Origin: Myxococcaceae bacterium JPH2
GTDB taxonomy: Bacteria; Myxococcota; Myxococcia; Myxococcales; Myxococcaceae
DNA length: 64,000 bases
NCBI GenBank assembly: GCA_016458225.1
Contig: JAEMGR010000022.1
Location: 1-64,000, forward strand
Direction: 5' to 3'
This document shows, piece after piece, positions 53,146 to 62,300 of this stretch. Each line of letters opens with the position of its first letter. The stretch's first letter is position 1. The notes below the pieces were generated by a model. It did not search any database. It saw only the letters and a program-made list of their open reading frames with translations, and was not told the origin of the DNA. The translations under genes were made by a program, and so were the position numbers.

Positions 53146-54021
53146 CTACTGCTCCGCGAGCATCCCCTTCGGCGCGGTGCCCTTCAGGAAGGGCTCGATG
53201 AAGGCAAGCAGCAGGTCGGGCTGCGCGATGATGGCGGCGTGCGACGTGGCCGGAAGCACGGCGAGGCGCGAGGAAGGCAGGGGCTTGCCCATGTCTCCCG
53301 CGCCACCACCCCCCAGGAGCCGGAGCATCGCCACGGAGTGCTCCAGGGTCGAGATGTCCGCGTCGCCCGTGATGATGAGCACCGGGGTCTTCATCGCCTT
53401 GACTTGCTCGCCCCACGCCATGGGCTCTCTCTCGAGGGCAATCATCTTTCGGACCAGCTCCGGGAAGCCCTCCGGGTTGGCCGCGAGCTTTCGATATTCC
53501 TTCGCGATGGGCATCTCCAGGAACATCTCCACCTTCATCTGCGAGAGGAAAGCCCTGAACTCGGGCTGCGTGCCCTCGATGTCGTAGGCGGCTGACGCGA
53601 CGGCCAGCTTGTTCACCTTCTCCGGGTGGCGAATGGCGAGCTGCAACGCCGCGATGGCTCCCATCGAGTATCCGAACACGTCTGCCTGCTGAAGCCCCAC
53701 CGCGCTGATGAAGGCCGCCACGTCGTCCGCCAGGTTGGGAAAGGTGAGGGGCCGGTCGATGTCCGTGGTGCGGCCATGTCCCTGGAACTCGAGCGCGTAG
53801 ACCTGATGTGTCTTGGCGAGCTTGGAGATGATGGCGCCCATCTGCGGGATGTTCATATAGGCGCCGTGCAGGACGACCAGCGGGTCACCCTTGCCGGAGA
53901 CCTCGTAGTACATCTGCATGCCGTTCACGTTGACGCGCGCGCCCTTGGGTTTGGATTGGGCGCTGGCCGGGGCCGGAGCGACGAGCAGCAACAGCACGAC
54001 GGCGAGAAGCGTGCGGAACAT
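53146..54021 (-). CDS. Secreted alpha/beta hydrolase
   Basis: The 291-residue enzyme has a signal peptide (VAPAPASAQ), VNGMQMYYEVSG, VVLHGAYMNIPQ, the nucleophile elbow GYSMGAI, ITGDADIS with the acid and ATSHAAII with the His. It is a paralogue of the lipoprotein hydrolase at 51084. The start at 54021 has AGGAAGGG in front. The ECF sigma factor gene follows 90 bases downstream, and a DGPF gene is divergent. Confidence 0.85.
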   Translation of the reverse strand: MFRTLLAVVLLLLVAPAPASAQSKPKGARVNVNGMQMYYEVSGKGDPLVVLHGAYMNIPQMGAIISKLAKTHQVYALEFQGHGRTTDIDRPLTFPNLADDVAAFISAVGLQQADVFGYSMGAIAALQLAIRHPEKVNKLAVASAAYDIEGTQPEFRAFLSQMKVEMFLEMPIAKEYRKLAANPEGFPELVRKMIALEREPMAWGEQVKAMKTPVLIITGDADISTLEHSVAMLRLLGGGGAGDMGKPLPSSRLAVLPATSHAAIIAQPDLLLAFIEPFLKGTAPKGMLAEQ

Positions 54022-54257
54022 GGAGTTTCCCTTCCTGGACCTTCGTCCGTTCGTCATCGAAGGAGAGGCGTCCTTCGCGCCGACGACGTATGGCGCGACG
54101 GAGGCGCGACACCTCCGTCGTTCAGCACGCCCGGCCCATTTTCGCGAGGCGCCCGGAGGCGGGAGTGTTCACTCCAACCCACTGGAATCACAGGGGGTTT
54201 TAGAAAATCGCAGGACCGTGTCGATCTGCTCCCCAAATCTTCGTTGCCTGATGGAAG

Positions 54258-54275
54258 GGCAGGAAATCTCCTGCC
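54258..54275. promoter_or_regulatory. Perfect inverted repeat in the leader of the DGPF gene
   Basis: GGCAGGA (54258-54264) and TCCTGCC (54269-54275) are exact inverted repeats around AATC, 8 bases before the AAGGAG ribosome site of the gene at 54295. It could be an operator or an RNA hairpin next to the ribosome site. Confidence 0.4.
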
Positions 54276-54294
54276 TCCGAACAAGGAGACGAAC

Positions 54295-54735
54295 ATGCGC
54301 GTGATGGTCATTGTGAAGGCGAGCCCGAACTCCGAGAAGGGCATCATGCCCAAGGAAGAGATGCTCGCGGCCATGGGCAAGTACAACGAGGAGCTGGTGA
54401 AGGCCGGCATCATGCTCGCCGGCGAAGGACTGCACCCCAGCAGCCGGGCCAAGCGGGTGGCCTTCGCGGATGGGAAGAAGCCGAAGGTCATCGATGGGCC
54501 CTTCTCCGAGACGAAGGAGCTGATCGCCGGCTACTGGATGTGGCAGGTGCGGTCCATGGAGGAGGCGGTGGAGTGGGCGCGCCGCTGCCCGAACCCGATG
54601 CCGGGAGAGGAGGGCATGCTGGAGCTTCGCCCGGTCTTCGAGGCGGAGGACTTCGGCAAGGAGTTCACCCCCGAGCTGCGCGCTCAGGAGGAGCGCCTGC
54701 GCGCGGAGCTGGAGCGCCAGCAGCAGTCCAAGTAG
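54295..54735 (+). CDS. YciI/DGPF family protein
   Basis: The 146-residue protein has MRVMVIVKASPNSEKG as first strand and KVIDGPFSETKELIAGYWMW as the DGPF signature, with an extra charged helical C-terminus (LRAQEERLRAELERQQQSK). AAGGAG lies 5 bases before the ATG. It is divergent from the hydrolase/ECF sigma group, an association seen for DGPF proteins. Confidence 0.9.
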   Translation: MRVMVIVKASPNSEKGIMPKEEMLAAMGKYNEELVKAGIMLAGEGLHPSSRAKRVAFADGKKPKVIDGPFSETKELIAGYWMWQVRSMEEAVEWARRCPNPMPGEEGMLELRPVFEAEDFGKEFTPELRAQEERLRAELERQQQSK

Positions 54736-54768
54736 CGCCCAGCCCTCGGCCTCGGTGGCGGAACGCGT

Positions 54769-54789
54769 CCCCTCCTGTCGCTGGAGGGG
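54769..54789. terminator. Small hairpin between convergent DGPF and acyl-CoA synthetase genes
   Basis: CCCCTCC (54769-54775) and GGAGGGG (54783-54789) form a 7-bp stem with a 7-base loop, extendable by GCG/CGC across a one-base bulge. It lies in the 67-base gap between two convergent stops. Confidence 0.45.
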
Positions 54790-54802
54790 CGCGCCGCGCC
54801 GC

Positions 54803-56680
54803 TCAGTGCGCCGCTTCGGAGGCGCCGTACATCGATTCAATCAGCGCCGCGTGCTTCTGCACGACCGCGTGGCGCTTGACCTTCAGTGATGCCGTCAGCT
54901 CGCCGCCATCCACCGTGAACGGTCCGGGAGACACACGGAACGTCTTGATGCGCTCGAAGGACGCGAGGCTCGCGTTGGTCTCCGCGACCAGGCCCTCCAG
55001 GACGGTGGTGACTCGTGGGTGCGAGGGATCCGCGGGGAACCCCTCGCGGCGCGCCACCGTGGCGAGGATCTCCGTGTCGAGCGCGAACAGGGCCGTGCAG
55101 TAATTGCGACCCTCGCCAATCACGACGGCCTCCTGGACGATGGGGTGTTGCTTGAGCTGCGCCTCAATCTTCAGCGGCGCGATGTATTTGCCGCCGCTCG
55201 TCTTGAGCAGCTCCTTCTTCCGGCCGGTAATCCGGACGAACCCCTCCGCGTCGATGGAGCCCAGGTCTCCGGTGCGGAACCAGCCGTCCGCATCGAAGGC
55301 GTCCGCCGTGGCCTCCGGACGATTCAAGTAGCCTCGGGAGATATTGGGCCCGCGCGCCAGGAGTTCCCCATCGGGGGCCACCTTCAGTTCGCAGTGCTTG
55401 AAGGGTCTCCCCACGGTCCCGGGATGGACGTTGTCCTTGCGATTGACCGTCAAGCCCGGACATGTCTCCGTCAGTCCATACGCCTCCAGGATGTTCAGCC
55501 CCAGCGCGAGGAAGAACATCTGGACATCGACGCGAAGCGCCGCGGCTCCCGAGAGCAGGACCGAGGCATGGTCCAACCCCAGCCGTGCGCGCAGCTTCGA
55601 CAGCACGAGGCGGTCCGCCAGGGCGCGCTGGGCCTCCAGCCAGATGGGCACCGAGCTGCCCGCGGCCCTGCGAGTCGCGACCTGCCGGCCCACGCCCAGG
55701 GCCCAGTCCATCAGCCATCGGCGCGGCCCGTGCTCGTTCTCGATGGCGCTCGCTACCTTCGCCATCATCTTCTCGAAGACGCGCGGAGCCGCCGGGAAGA
55801 AGCCCGGGCGCCCGGCGACGAGGTCCGCCGCCAGCGTGGGCACCGACGACATGACCAGCGGCGCGCCGAAGAACGGACCCGCGAACTCCACCATGCGCCC
55901 GAAGGAGTGCGCGGCCGGGAGGAAGAGGAACAGGCCGTGCTCAATCACGGTGTCATCCATGAGCCCCGCTTCGGCGACGTCTTCGAGCATCGCCAGCATG
56001 TTGTCATGGGTTTGAATCACCGCCTTCGGTGCGCCCGTCGTTCCGGACGTGTACGTGAAGGTCGCGACGTGCTCGCGCCGAAGCAGGGACACCCTTCGAC
56101 GCAGCTCCTGCTCCAAGGCGGCACGCTGGGAGCGACCTCGGGCCTCGAGTGTCTCCAGGCTTTCCCAATCATCCGCGGGAGCAAGCCCGGCGGGGTGGAT
56201 GACCACCACCTTGGCTCGGACCTTGAGTTCGCCTGACGAGTACTGCCGCGCGTGGAACGTGAAACCCTGTCGAAAGGCTCGCACTTTCTCGAGCTGGCTT
56301 GCGTCATCGACGACGATGAGCTGCGCCGCGGTGTCCACGTGCATGTAGCCCACTTCTTCCGGCAGCAGGCTCGCGTAGACGGGGACCGTCTTGAGGCCCG
56401 CGCACAGGGCCGCGAAGTCGACGAGACACGACTCCATCGTGGTGTTGCCGACGATGGAGATGCACGCGCCATCCTCGAGCGCTCCGGCGCTCAACAACCC
56501 CGCCGAGATGGCTTCGAGGCGCGGAGACGCCTCTGACCAGGGGACGTCGACATAGGTATCGCCCCGGCGCACCCGGAATGCGACGCGCTGCGGCGAAGCG
56601 CGCGCCCGGTCGAGAATCATCTGGGGGAGGGACGGGTGTGCATGGGCCACGAGGCCTCCGCTGTGGGAACGAGGTGTCAT
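54803..56680 (-). CDS. Long-chain acyl-CoA synthetase / AMP-dependent ligase
   Basis: The 625-residue ANL enzyme has the P-loop FTYTSGTTGAPKAVIQTH, LFLFLPAAHSFGR, AYGLTETCPGLT, GWFRTGDLGSIDAEGFVRI (hinge) and the C-terminal GRKKELLKTSGGKYIAP with the catalytic region. Length and the FLPLxH-like motif fit FadD15-type long-chain fatty acid:CoA ligases. It activates fatty acids for breakdown or lipid synthesis. It is probably a single-gene unit. Confidence 0.9.
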   Translation of the reverse strand: MTPRSHSGGLVAHAHPSLPQMILDRARASPQRVAFRVRRGDTYVDVPWSEASPRLEAISAGLLSAGALEDGACISIVGNTTMESCLVDFAALCAGLKTVPVYASLLPEEVGYMHVDTAAQLIVVDDASQLEKVRAFRQGFTFHARQYSSGELKVRAKVVVIHPAGLAPADDWESLETLEARGRSQRAALEQELRRRVSLLRREHVATFTYTSGTTGAPKAVIQTHDNMLAMLEDVAEAGLMDDTVIEHGLFLFLPAAHSFGRMVEFAGPFFGAPLVMSSVPTLAADLVAGRPGFFPAAPRVFEKMMAKVASAIENEHGPRRWLMDWALGVGRQVATRRAAGSSVPIWLEAQRALADRLVLSKLRARLGLDHASVLLSGAAALRVDVQMFFLALGLNILEAYGLTETCPGLTVNRKDNVHPGTVGRPFKHCELKVAPDGELLARGPNISRGYLNRPEATADAFDADGWFRTGDLGSIDAEGFVRITGRKKELLKTSGGKYIAPLKIEAQLKQHPIVQEAVVIGEGRNYCTALFALDTEILATVARREGFPADPSHPRVTTVLEGLVAETNASLASFERIKTFRVSPGPFTVDGGELTASLKVKRHAVVQKHAALIESMYGASEAAH

Positions 56681-56750
56681 CGGTAGGGATGGGGGCAGGG
56701 AGCGGCAGGGTTCAACGCATCAGGCTAAGTGCGGAGCTACCGCCCTGCTT

Positions 56751-56756
56751 GTATGA
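56751..56756 (+). promoter_or_regulatory. -10 box of the AraC gene; probably leaderless mRNA
   Basis: TATGAT at 56751-56756 fits a -10 box. The start of transcription would be at about 56763, only two bases from the ATG at 56765, and no ribosome site precedes that ATG. No convincing -35 box was seen. Confidence 0.4.
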
Positions 56757-56764
56757 TTCTGCAC

Positions 56765-57508
56765 ATGCAGAGCCACTTGCTCCTGGGGGGCGGAAGGGCG
56801 TTGTACGTCGGCCGCTTCGATGTGCTGCCCAGGCATCGCTTCGCCGCCAACGCGGTGCTCGTGGGGCTCGATGACGCGTTCGCGCTCGTGGACGACGATG
56901 GCCACGTCGAGCAGCACGAGGCCGCTTTCGTCCGGGGCTGGCAGTGGCATGCGCTCGACTTTCAGGGAGGCCGCGCCGCCGTGTTGTTCCTGGAGCCTGG
57001 CGCGGGAATCAGCGGTCGCATCGGCGCAGGCGTGTTGCGCGAAGCGGTCGAGGCCGCCCTGGCCGCGCGAAGGCCCGAACCCTGGACCGAACTCCTCCGG
57101 AACGCGCTCGGGCTCGGGCCGTGCCCGCTGGCGGTCGACACCCGCATCGCGCGGGTCGCCGAGTTTCTCGCCACCCCCGACGACGCGCCCGCGGATGCGG
57201 TGACGCTGGCGCAGCGGGTGGGGGCCTCCCTGTCACTCGTCGAGCACCGATTCCGAGAGCAGTTCGGCGTTCCGATCGGCGCATTCCGAGCATGGCACCG
57301 GATGCAACTGGCCGCGGCGCTCGCACTCCGCGGCCAAAGCCTGACGGAGGTCGCGCACGCCGCGGGCTTCTACGACTCGGCCCATTTCTCGCGGCTGTTT
57401 CGAGGGATGTTCGGCTTGTCCCCCTCGAAGGTCTTCACCCATGGCCTCACGGGTGCTGTCTTCGAGTCGCGTGACGCCGAGGCGCGTCGCTGGTGCTCCT
57501 CATCGTGA
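56765..57508 (+). CDS. AraC family transcriptional regulator
   Basis: The 247-residue protein has an N-terminal sensor domain (residues 1-130) and a C-terminal AraC HTH (VTLAQRVGASLSLVEHRFRE, LTEVAHAAGFYDSAHFSRLF, RGMFGLSPSKV). Its last codons and stop (57506-57508) lie over the 3' end of vioE on the other strand, so its original end may have been replaced when the pigment cluster arrived. It is convergent with the vio operon. An in-frame ATG at 56753 is the alternative start. Confidence 0.85.
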   Translation: MQSHLLLGGGRALYVGRFDVLPRHRFAANAVLVGLDDAFALVDDDGHVEQHEAAFVRGWQWHALDFQGGRAAVLFLEPGAGISGRIGAGVLREAVEAALAARRPEPWTELLRNALGLGPCPLAVDTRIARVAEFLATPDDAPADAVTLAQRVGASLSLVEHRFREQFGVPIGAFRAWHRMQLAAALALRGQSLTEVAHAAGFYDSAHFSRLFRGMFGLSPSKVFTHGLTGAVFESRDAEARRWCSSS

Positions 57509-58070
57509 AGACACTCTCGGGAATGTCTCCGCTGTAGGCGTTGGGAAAGTCACGCACGGAGACGTGCTGGCTGTCGTTTCCGGAAACCATGCGGAGCAGC
57601 AGGTGGGTGCCGGCCTGGAGGTACAAGGTCAAGGGGGCCTTGTTCGGCCTGTCGACGGTCCAGGCATCCGCCAGTTGGCCCAGCACCGAGTCACACCCGG
57701 CATGGCGCGCATTCCCATCAATCAACACGGCGCGAGGCAGGAACAACTCACGGAACGACGACAGCTCATCCGGTAGCAGGGCCTCGCTCAAGGAATCGCC
57801 GAGAGGGCCCGCCTTCTTCCAGTAGGCCATCTTCCGCTTGAGGCTCTGTCCACGCGCGACATCACCGACCTCCGACATCCAGAGCTTGTACCCCAGCTCT
57901 TTTTCGGGCCAGGGATTGAAGAGACCGTCGATTCGGCAGACATCGCGCGCGTAGTCGAACCAGCAGTAGCCGGAGGTGATCTGGTCGTCTCGCAGCATGG
58001 GCGACCAGTAGGAGACATATGCGCTGCTCCATTGAACTGGCAGGAGCGGCGGAGGGGGACGAGTTCGCAT
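57447..58070 (-). CDS. vioE: Violacein biosynthesis enzyme VioE
   Basis: VioE turns the short-lived IPA imine dimer made by VioA/VioB into prodeoxyviolaceinic acid by a 1,2-indole shift, without a cofactor. The match to Chromobacterium VioE is direct: WSSAYVSYWSPML, SGYCWFDY, CRIDGLFNPW and LWMSEVG, with Tyr18, Ser20, Phe51, Asn52, Glu67 and Arg173 (in VSVRDFPN) at the known active-site positions. The protein is 207 residues against 191: the last 16 (after ESVFTMR) have no counterpart and are read from DNA antisense to the AraC gene. It is the last gene of the operon, 35 bases after vioC, where vioD normally stands. Confidence 0.95.
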   Translation of the reverse strand: MRTRPPPPLLPVQWSSAYVSYWSPMLRDDQITSGYCWFDYARDVCRIDGLFNPWPEKELGYKLWMSEVGDVARGQSLKRKMAYWKKAGPLGDSLSEALLPDELSSFRELFLPRAVLIDGNARHAGCDSVLGQLADAWTVDRPNKAPLTLYLQAGTHLLLRMVSGNDSQHVSVRDFPNAYSGDIPESVFTMRSTSDAPRRHATRRQHP

Positions 58071-58084
58071 GACAGGGCCCTGTC
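58071..58084. repeat. Perfect 14-base palindrome in the vioC-vioE spacer
   Basis: GACAGGGCCCTGTC directly abuts the vioE start codon and lies 21 bases after the vioC stop. As RNA it could fold GACAG/CTGTC with a GGCC loop, bringing the upstream CTGGAGAG ribosome site nearer to the AUG. It occupies the place where vioD is found in other vio operons. Confidence 0.6.
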
Positions 58085-58105
58085 TCTCCAGGTGACGGTT
58101 CTCGG

Positions 58106-59395
58106 CTAGTTCATCCTTCCCAGCCGATACCAGACGTTCTGCTTCTGCTGAAGCTGTTGCAGTTCGTCGTAGGGGACCGAATCGAAATACAGCTTCTCCG
58201 CCATGTCCGGCGGATAGAGGCTGGGAAACTTCTTGTGCATGTAGCGAGCGTATTGGGTTCGCAAGAAGAAGATGACGCTGGGATTGCTCAGCACCTCGTA
58301 GTTCGCGATGGACATGTCCTGCATGGCATCCGCCTGCGCTTTGCGCTGGCGGGTGAACTCCGGGAGCGTGGCGTCAAGGTCATGGTCGTGCTTGTCCAGC
58401 AGGGTGGAGAAGGCATCGGCATCTTCCAGCGCCATGTTCATGCCTTGGCCCAGGAAGGGCGCGGTGGCGTGCGCCGCGTCGCCAATCAGCAAGGCGTTCC
58501 CACGATAATGAAAGGTGCTGGAGCGGACGTTGACGAGGTCGTTGCTGGGCAGTGTCATGAACTGCTCCAGCATCTCCTGTCGGCGGAGAGGCGGCAGGCC
58601 GCCGAAGTAGTGGTTGAAGAAGGCGCGCATCGTGTCTCGATCTTGCGTCGCCAGGCTCAGGTCCCCCATGTACGGCAGGCAGATGGCGATGCTGATGCTG
58701 CCATCGGGAATGGTCGCCGCGCGACCGGCGAAGAGCCCCTTGGAGTCCATGCCGAAGAAGTACAGCAAGTCCTTTCGGAAGCCGAGGTCCGCGGCATTGG
58801 ACAGGACCAGCGTCTTGTAGCCGTGGCGGAAGAAGGTCTGCTTGAACTCGAAGCGCCGCAGGCTGCTCTGCATGGACTGGCGCACCGCCGAGTGCGCGCC
58901 ATCCGCGCCGATGATCAAATCCCCTTGAAGGTGCAAAAACGCGCCCGTGCTCTCTTGGACGACGACGGACTTCTTCTCCAGGTCAACGCTCAGGCATTTG
59001 CACTCGAAGTGGTACTTCACGCCGTGACGGGTGGCGTGCTTGTTCAGCAGCTTCTGAAACGCCTGGCGATTCAGGGACAGCGGGGAGAGTCCCTCGCGCG
59101 GGGTGAGCTCGCGAATCTTGTACTTGCCGCCCACGGAGAAGGCCATGCCCGCGATGGGCTCGCCGCACCGCTGGAGTTCGTGTGGGTCGATTCCAGCCTT
59201 CAGGACGGCCTTGATTCCCCTGACGTTCATGCTCACGCCGATGGCGCGCGAGTTGTTCTTCTCCAGAGCAGAGACGGTGTTCTGCAGGGGGTCTCTTCTC
59301 TTCTCGACGACACGAACGTCGTACCCACGTCGCGCGAGATTGATGGCGGCCAGGCTCCCCGCCAGTCCGCCGCCCACAATGATGGCTTTGTGCAT
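58106..59395 (-). CDS. vioC: Violacein biosynthesis FAD monooxygenase VioC
   Basis: VioC oxygenates the indole of (pro)deoxyviolaceinic acid to form the oxindole, using FAD and NADPH. At 429 residues it has the exact length of Chromobacterium VioC and matches it end to end: AIIVGGGLAGSLAAINLARR (FAD), SRAIGVSMNVRGIK, DLIIGADGAHSAVRQ, FFRHGYKTLVLS, IGDAAHATAPFLGQGMNMAL and the end NVWYRLGRMN. VioD is shorter (about 373) and lacks this C-terminus, so this is VioC, not VioD. Its ATG follows the vioB TGA directly, so the two are translationally coupled. Confidence 0.96.
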   Translation of the reverse strand: MHKAIIVGGGLAGSLAAINLARRGYDVRVVEKRRDPLQNTVSALEKNNSRAIGVSMNVRGIKAVLKAGIDPHELQRCGEPIAGMAFSVGGKYKIRELTPREGLSPLSLNRQAFQKLLNKHATRHGVKYHFECKCLSVDLEKKSVVVQESTGAFLHLQGDLIIGADGAHSAVRQSMQSSLRRFEFKQTFFRHGYKTLVLSNAADLGFRKDLLYFFGMDSKGLFAGRAATIPDGSISIAICLPYMGDLSLATQDRDTMRAFFNHYFGGLPPLRRQEMLEQFMTLPSNDLVNVRSSTFHYRGNALLIGDAAHATAPFLGQGMNMALEDADAFSTLLDKHDHDLDATLPEFTRQRKAQADAMQDMSIANYEVLSNPSVIFFLRTQYARYMHKKFPSLYPPDMAEKLYFDSVPYDELQQLQQKQNVWYRLGRMN

Positions 59396-62300
59396 TCAGG
59401 CCTCTCTTGAAAGTTTCCCCTGGGCCAGGTCGGTCAGTTGCCGATGGAAGAACTCCAGGGTTTCGATGGGGGCGACGCCGACGAGGTCCGCGCCAAGGTC
59501 GTGGGCCCGTCGCGCCAACGTCAGGCATTTCTGAGCCAGCATCTGGCATCCCACGGCGTAGTCGCTGCTGACCGGGTCATGGGCTGGTTCGGGAACCGGG
59601 GGGCCGGCATTGCGTCCAGGCAGGCCGGACGGAGTGTTCATCAAGGCGATCGACAAAGGGCGGAGCAGGCCCGTCATGATGTCGATGGAGGCATTCATCA
59701 GACGAGAGCGGCGCAGGCTGCCCAGCGGCCTCTGCGCGAAGTGGTGCGTCATCAGTGAGAACATCAACTCATGACACCCTTGATAGAGGGACATCAGCGC
59801 CCGGGCGCCCTCGTGCGTGACCTGGACACCCTCCTCACGGGGCTCCAGGGTGGGATTCCTCAACGCTGGCACGGCCGGCTCGAACGGCCTCTCCAGGGCG
59901 CTGAATCGGGAGGCCATGCGACGCAGTCGCTGGAAATGCGAGGACTCGTAATGGGGTGAATCGACCGCGACTCCCTCGCCCTGCGCGGTGACATAATCAA
60001 TGGAGAAGAGCGCGCTGTCCCGGTCGAAAACCTCCAGCTGATATCCCGGGAATCGTTGGTTGGTCAGCTCATTCAAGAAGAGGTGGTGCTCTCCGCCGCG
60101 CTTGCCGGGGCGGGGGTCGAACAGGTCAGGCAACTCACGAAGCCCCTGGCGAATCGAGGCGTAGAGGTCCGCGATGGACTTTCCAGGTGCGGGGATATGC
60201 CCTGGCCATTCGAAGCGAACGAACTTGGCGAGCACGTGCGCGGAGAAGGGCTCGAAGGAGAGCTCCGTATCCAGGCCAAAATGGAGCCTCGCCTGAGTCC
60301 CCACCATGGGAAGGCCCGCATGGAAGGGCTCGCCCAGGGCGGTCAACACATTGTTGATCACCAGATAATGAATCATCTCTTCGTGGGCGATCTCCAGCAG
60401 CGTGCCGCGCATGCCACTGTTGAGCCGCCTGTCCTCGGAACCACAGACCAGCTCCAGCTCGGCCAGCTGCCAACGGCCTGCCTGAACCTGCTGGAGCCCC
60501 TGTTGGTAGTTGGGCAGGGAGTAGGCGGCGTACAGATACTGAAACAGCAGGGACAGCTCGAGATCGATCGCTCGTTTCAGTTCCTCGACCAGGTGTGCCT
60601 TGCTGCCGATCGGCTGCGCTCCGCGAGGCTCAGGACGCAGCGTCCTGGAGGCGCCTTCGATGTTCGTCAGATACTTCAGGAACAGCTTGGACTTGGGGAG
60701 GGAGAGCTCCCGGGTGCTCGGCATGTAGTAGCTCTTGTCCCGGTTGAGCGGATCGCACATCTGCCACATCAGTCGGGAGTACGTTTCGCAGCGGCAGCGA
60801 TCCGCCAGGCTAAACACCTTGTCCGACATGAAGGGGTAGATCAGCTCGTAATAGCTCATGACGTGCTGATACAAGAATGCATAGTCCACCTGCTCGGTCG
60901 GGACCTCATCCAGGTTCCAGTCATCGGGCAATACCCTGACGCCAATGAACTGGCTGTCTTGGTCCGCTCTCAGCGCAACGCGGGTCGCTCCCGGACGTCG
61001 GCCCGTGAGGGTGAGTTGCGCATAACCCGTCTGTTGGGGCGAAGGCGTCAGGTGCGCGGCCAGGATGTCGGGGTCTTCAGCCTGCACCACAAGCGCGGCG
61101 TGTGAAGCCAGCTCCCCGCGAAAGCGGCATTGCACGGTGATGGTCTCGGGGAAGACCTGGCCCTTTTGTGGATGAGGGGCCTCGAGAAACAGCTGGTTGC
61201 TGTCCGACTGCACCACCCAATCGGCTTCCTTCCACTGGGCATGTGCGCCTGTCAGGTGGAGAGAGCCGGCGGCGGAGTCCAGCCGAGGCACGTCGAAGAC
61301 CCCATGATGGCGCCAATAGTCGAGGTAGAGCTTCTCCGGGATGCTGGCAATCAGCGCGCCGGACTGGCTGCGCAGTGACAGGTCCCCCAGTGGCAACTTT
61401 TCGCCCAGGCCATGCGTGGGATGTCTATCTGAGACGGGCTGGGCGCTCCGGGTGGTGAAGGGAACAGCGGTCGGCATGTTGAGCGACACCCGGTCCGACT
61501 GCACCGTCACCACGACCGGTCCCAAGCCAGGCTGGTGTGGCAACAGGAGACGTCCTGTCGGATGGGTTTCCAGCTCGTGCCGGTACCAGAGGCCCAGGAT
61601 GCCCGTCAGGTCATAGAAGACGGGGGAATCCGGCCCCCGCGGCGTCGACATGTTGAACAAGGCGTACTGGACCGTCAGTCCCTGCACCTCCTCGTCTTCC
61701 AGCGCGTGCCGCACGGTCCGCAGGCTGGGGGGGAGGGCGTCGTGAGGAGGGAGTAGGAACTGGGTGTCCTGTTTCGAGACGGAGAATTGAAACAGCCGCG
61801 AGCGGGCGAACTCTTCGGAGAGAAAATGGTGGCTGCGCTCGACGACATGCCCTGTCCCCACCCAGCGCGCGGAGTGGGCACGCGGAATGCTCGCGGTGAG
61901 CAGGGCCGGAGTGTGCGGTGTGGCGTGCGGGTCGCTCAAGGCCAGTTGGCCGGCGTAGATCACGGTGGTGTCGGCTCGGCTGGGATGGTTGTCCACCCAC
62001 CTGGCGCGATTGAACGTCGTGCGAAGGTATTCGTTGTAGTGCCCCCAGAGGGCCAGTTGCGCCCCCACCAGGCTGTCGCCCGTGTCGATGTCTCCTTCGC
62101 GGAGCTGGACCCCCGTGATCCGGACGTTCTCCCAGGAGAAATGATTGTTGCCACCGAAGTTGTATCCGGCGGCCTCGCTGAAGATCCCTCCGGAGTCCGG
62201 CTTCCCCTCTGCGTCGAACCTGGGAGCCAGTTGTTTCAGATGCGCATGAAATTCAGACGGCGGGCGGCGAAGATCAAACGGAGCGCCCTCCATGAAGACG

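Noticed and set aside
57447..58105. A hidden or decayed vioD between vioC and vioE
   Set aside because: Only 35 bases separate the genes and no VioD-like segment is seen in any frame there or elsewhere in the window.
58106..59395. Reading the FAD monooxygenase as VioD
   Set aside because: Length 429 and end-to-end match, including the C-terminal NVWYRLGRMN, fit VioC; VioD is about 373 residues and lacks this tail.
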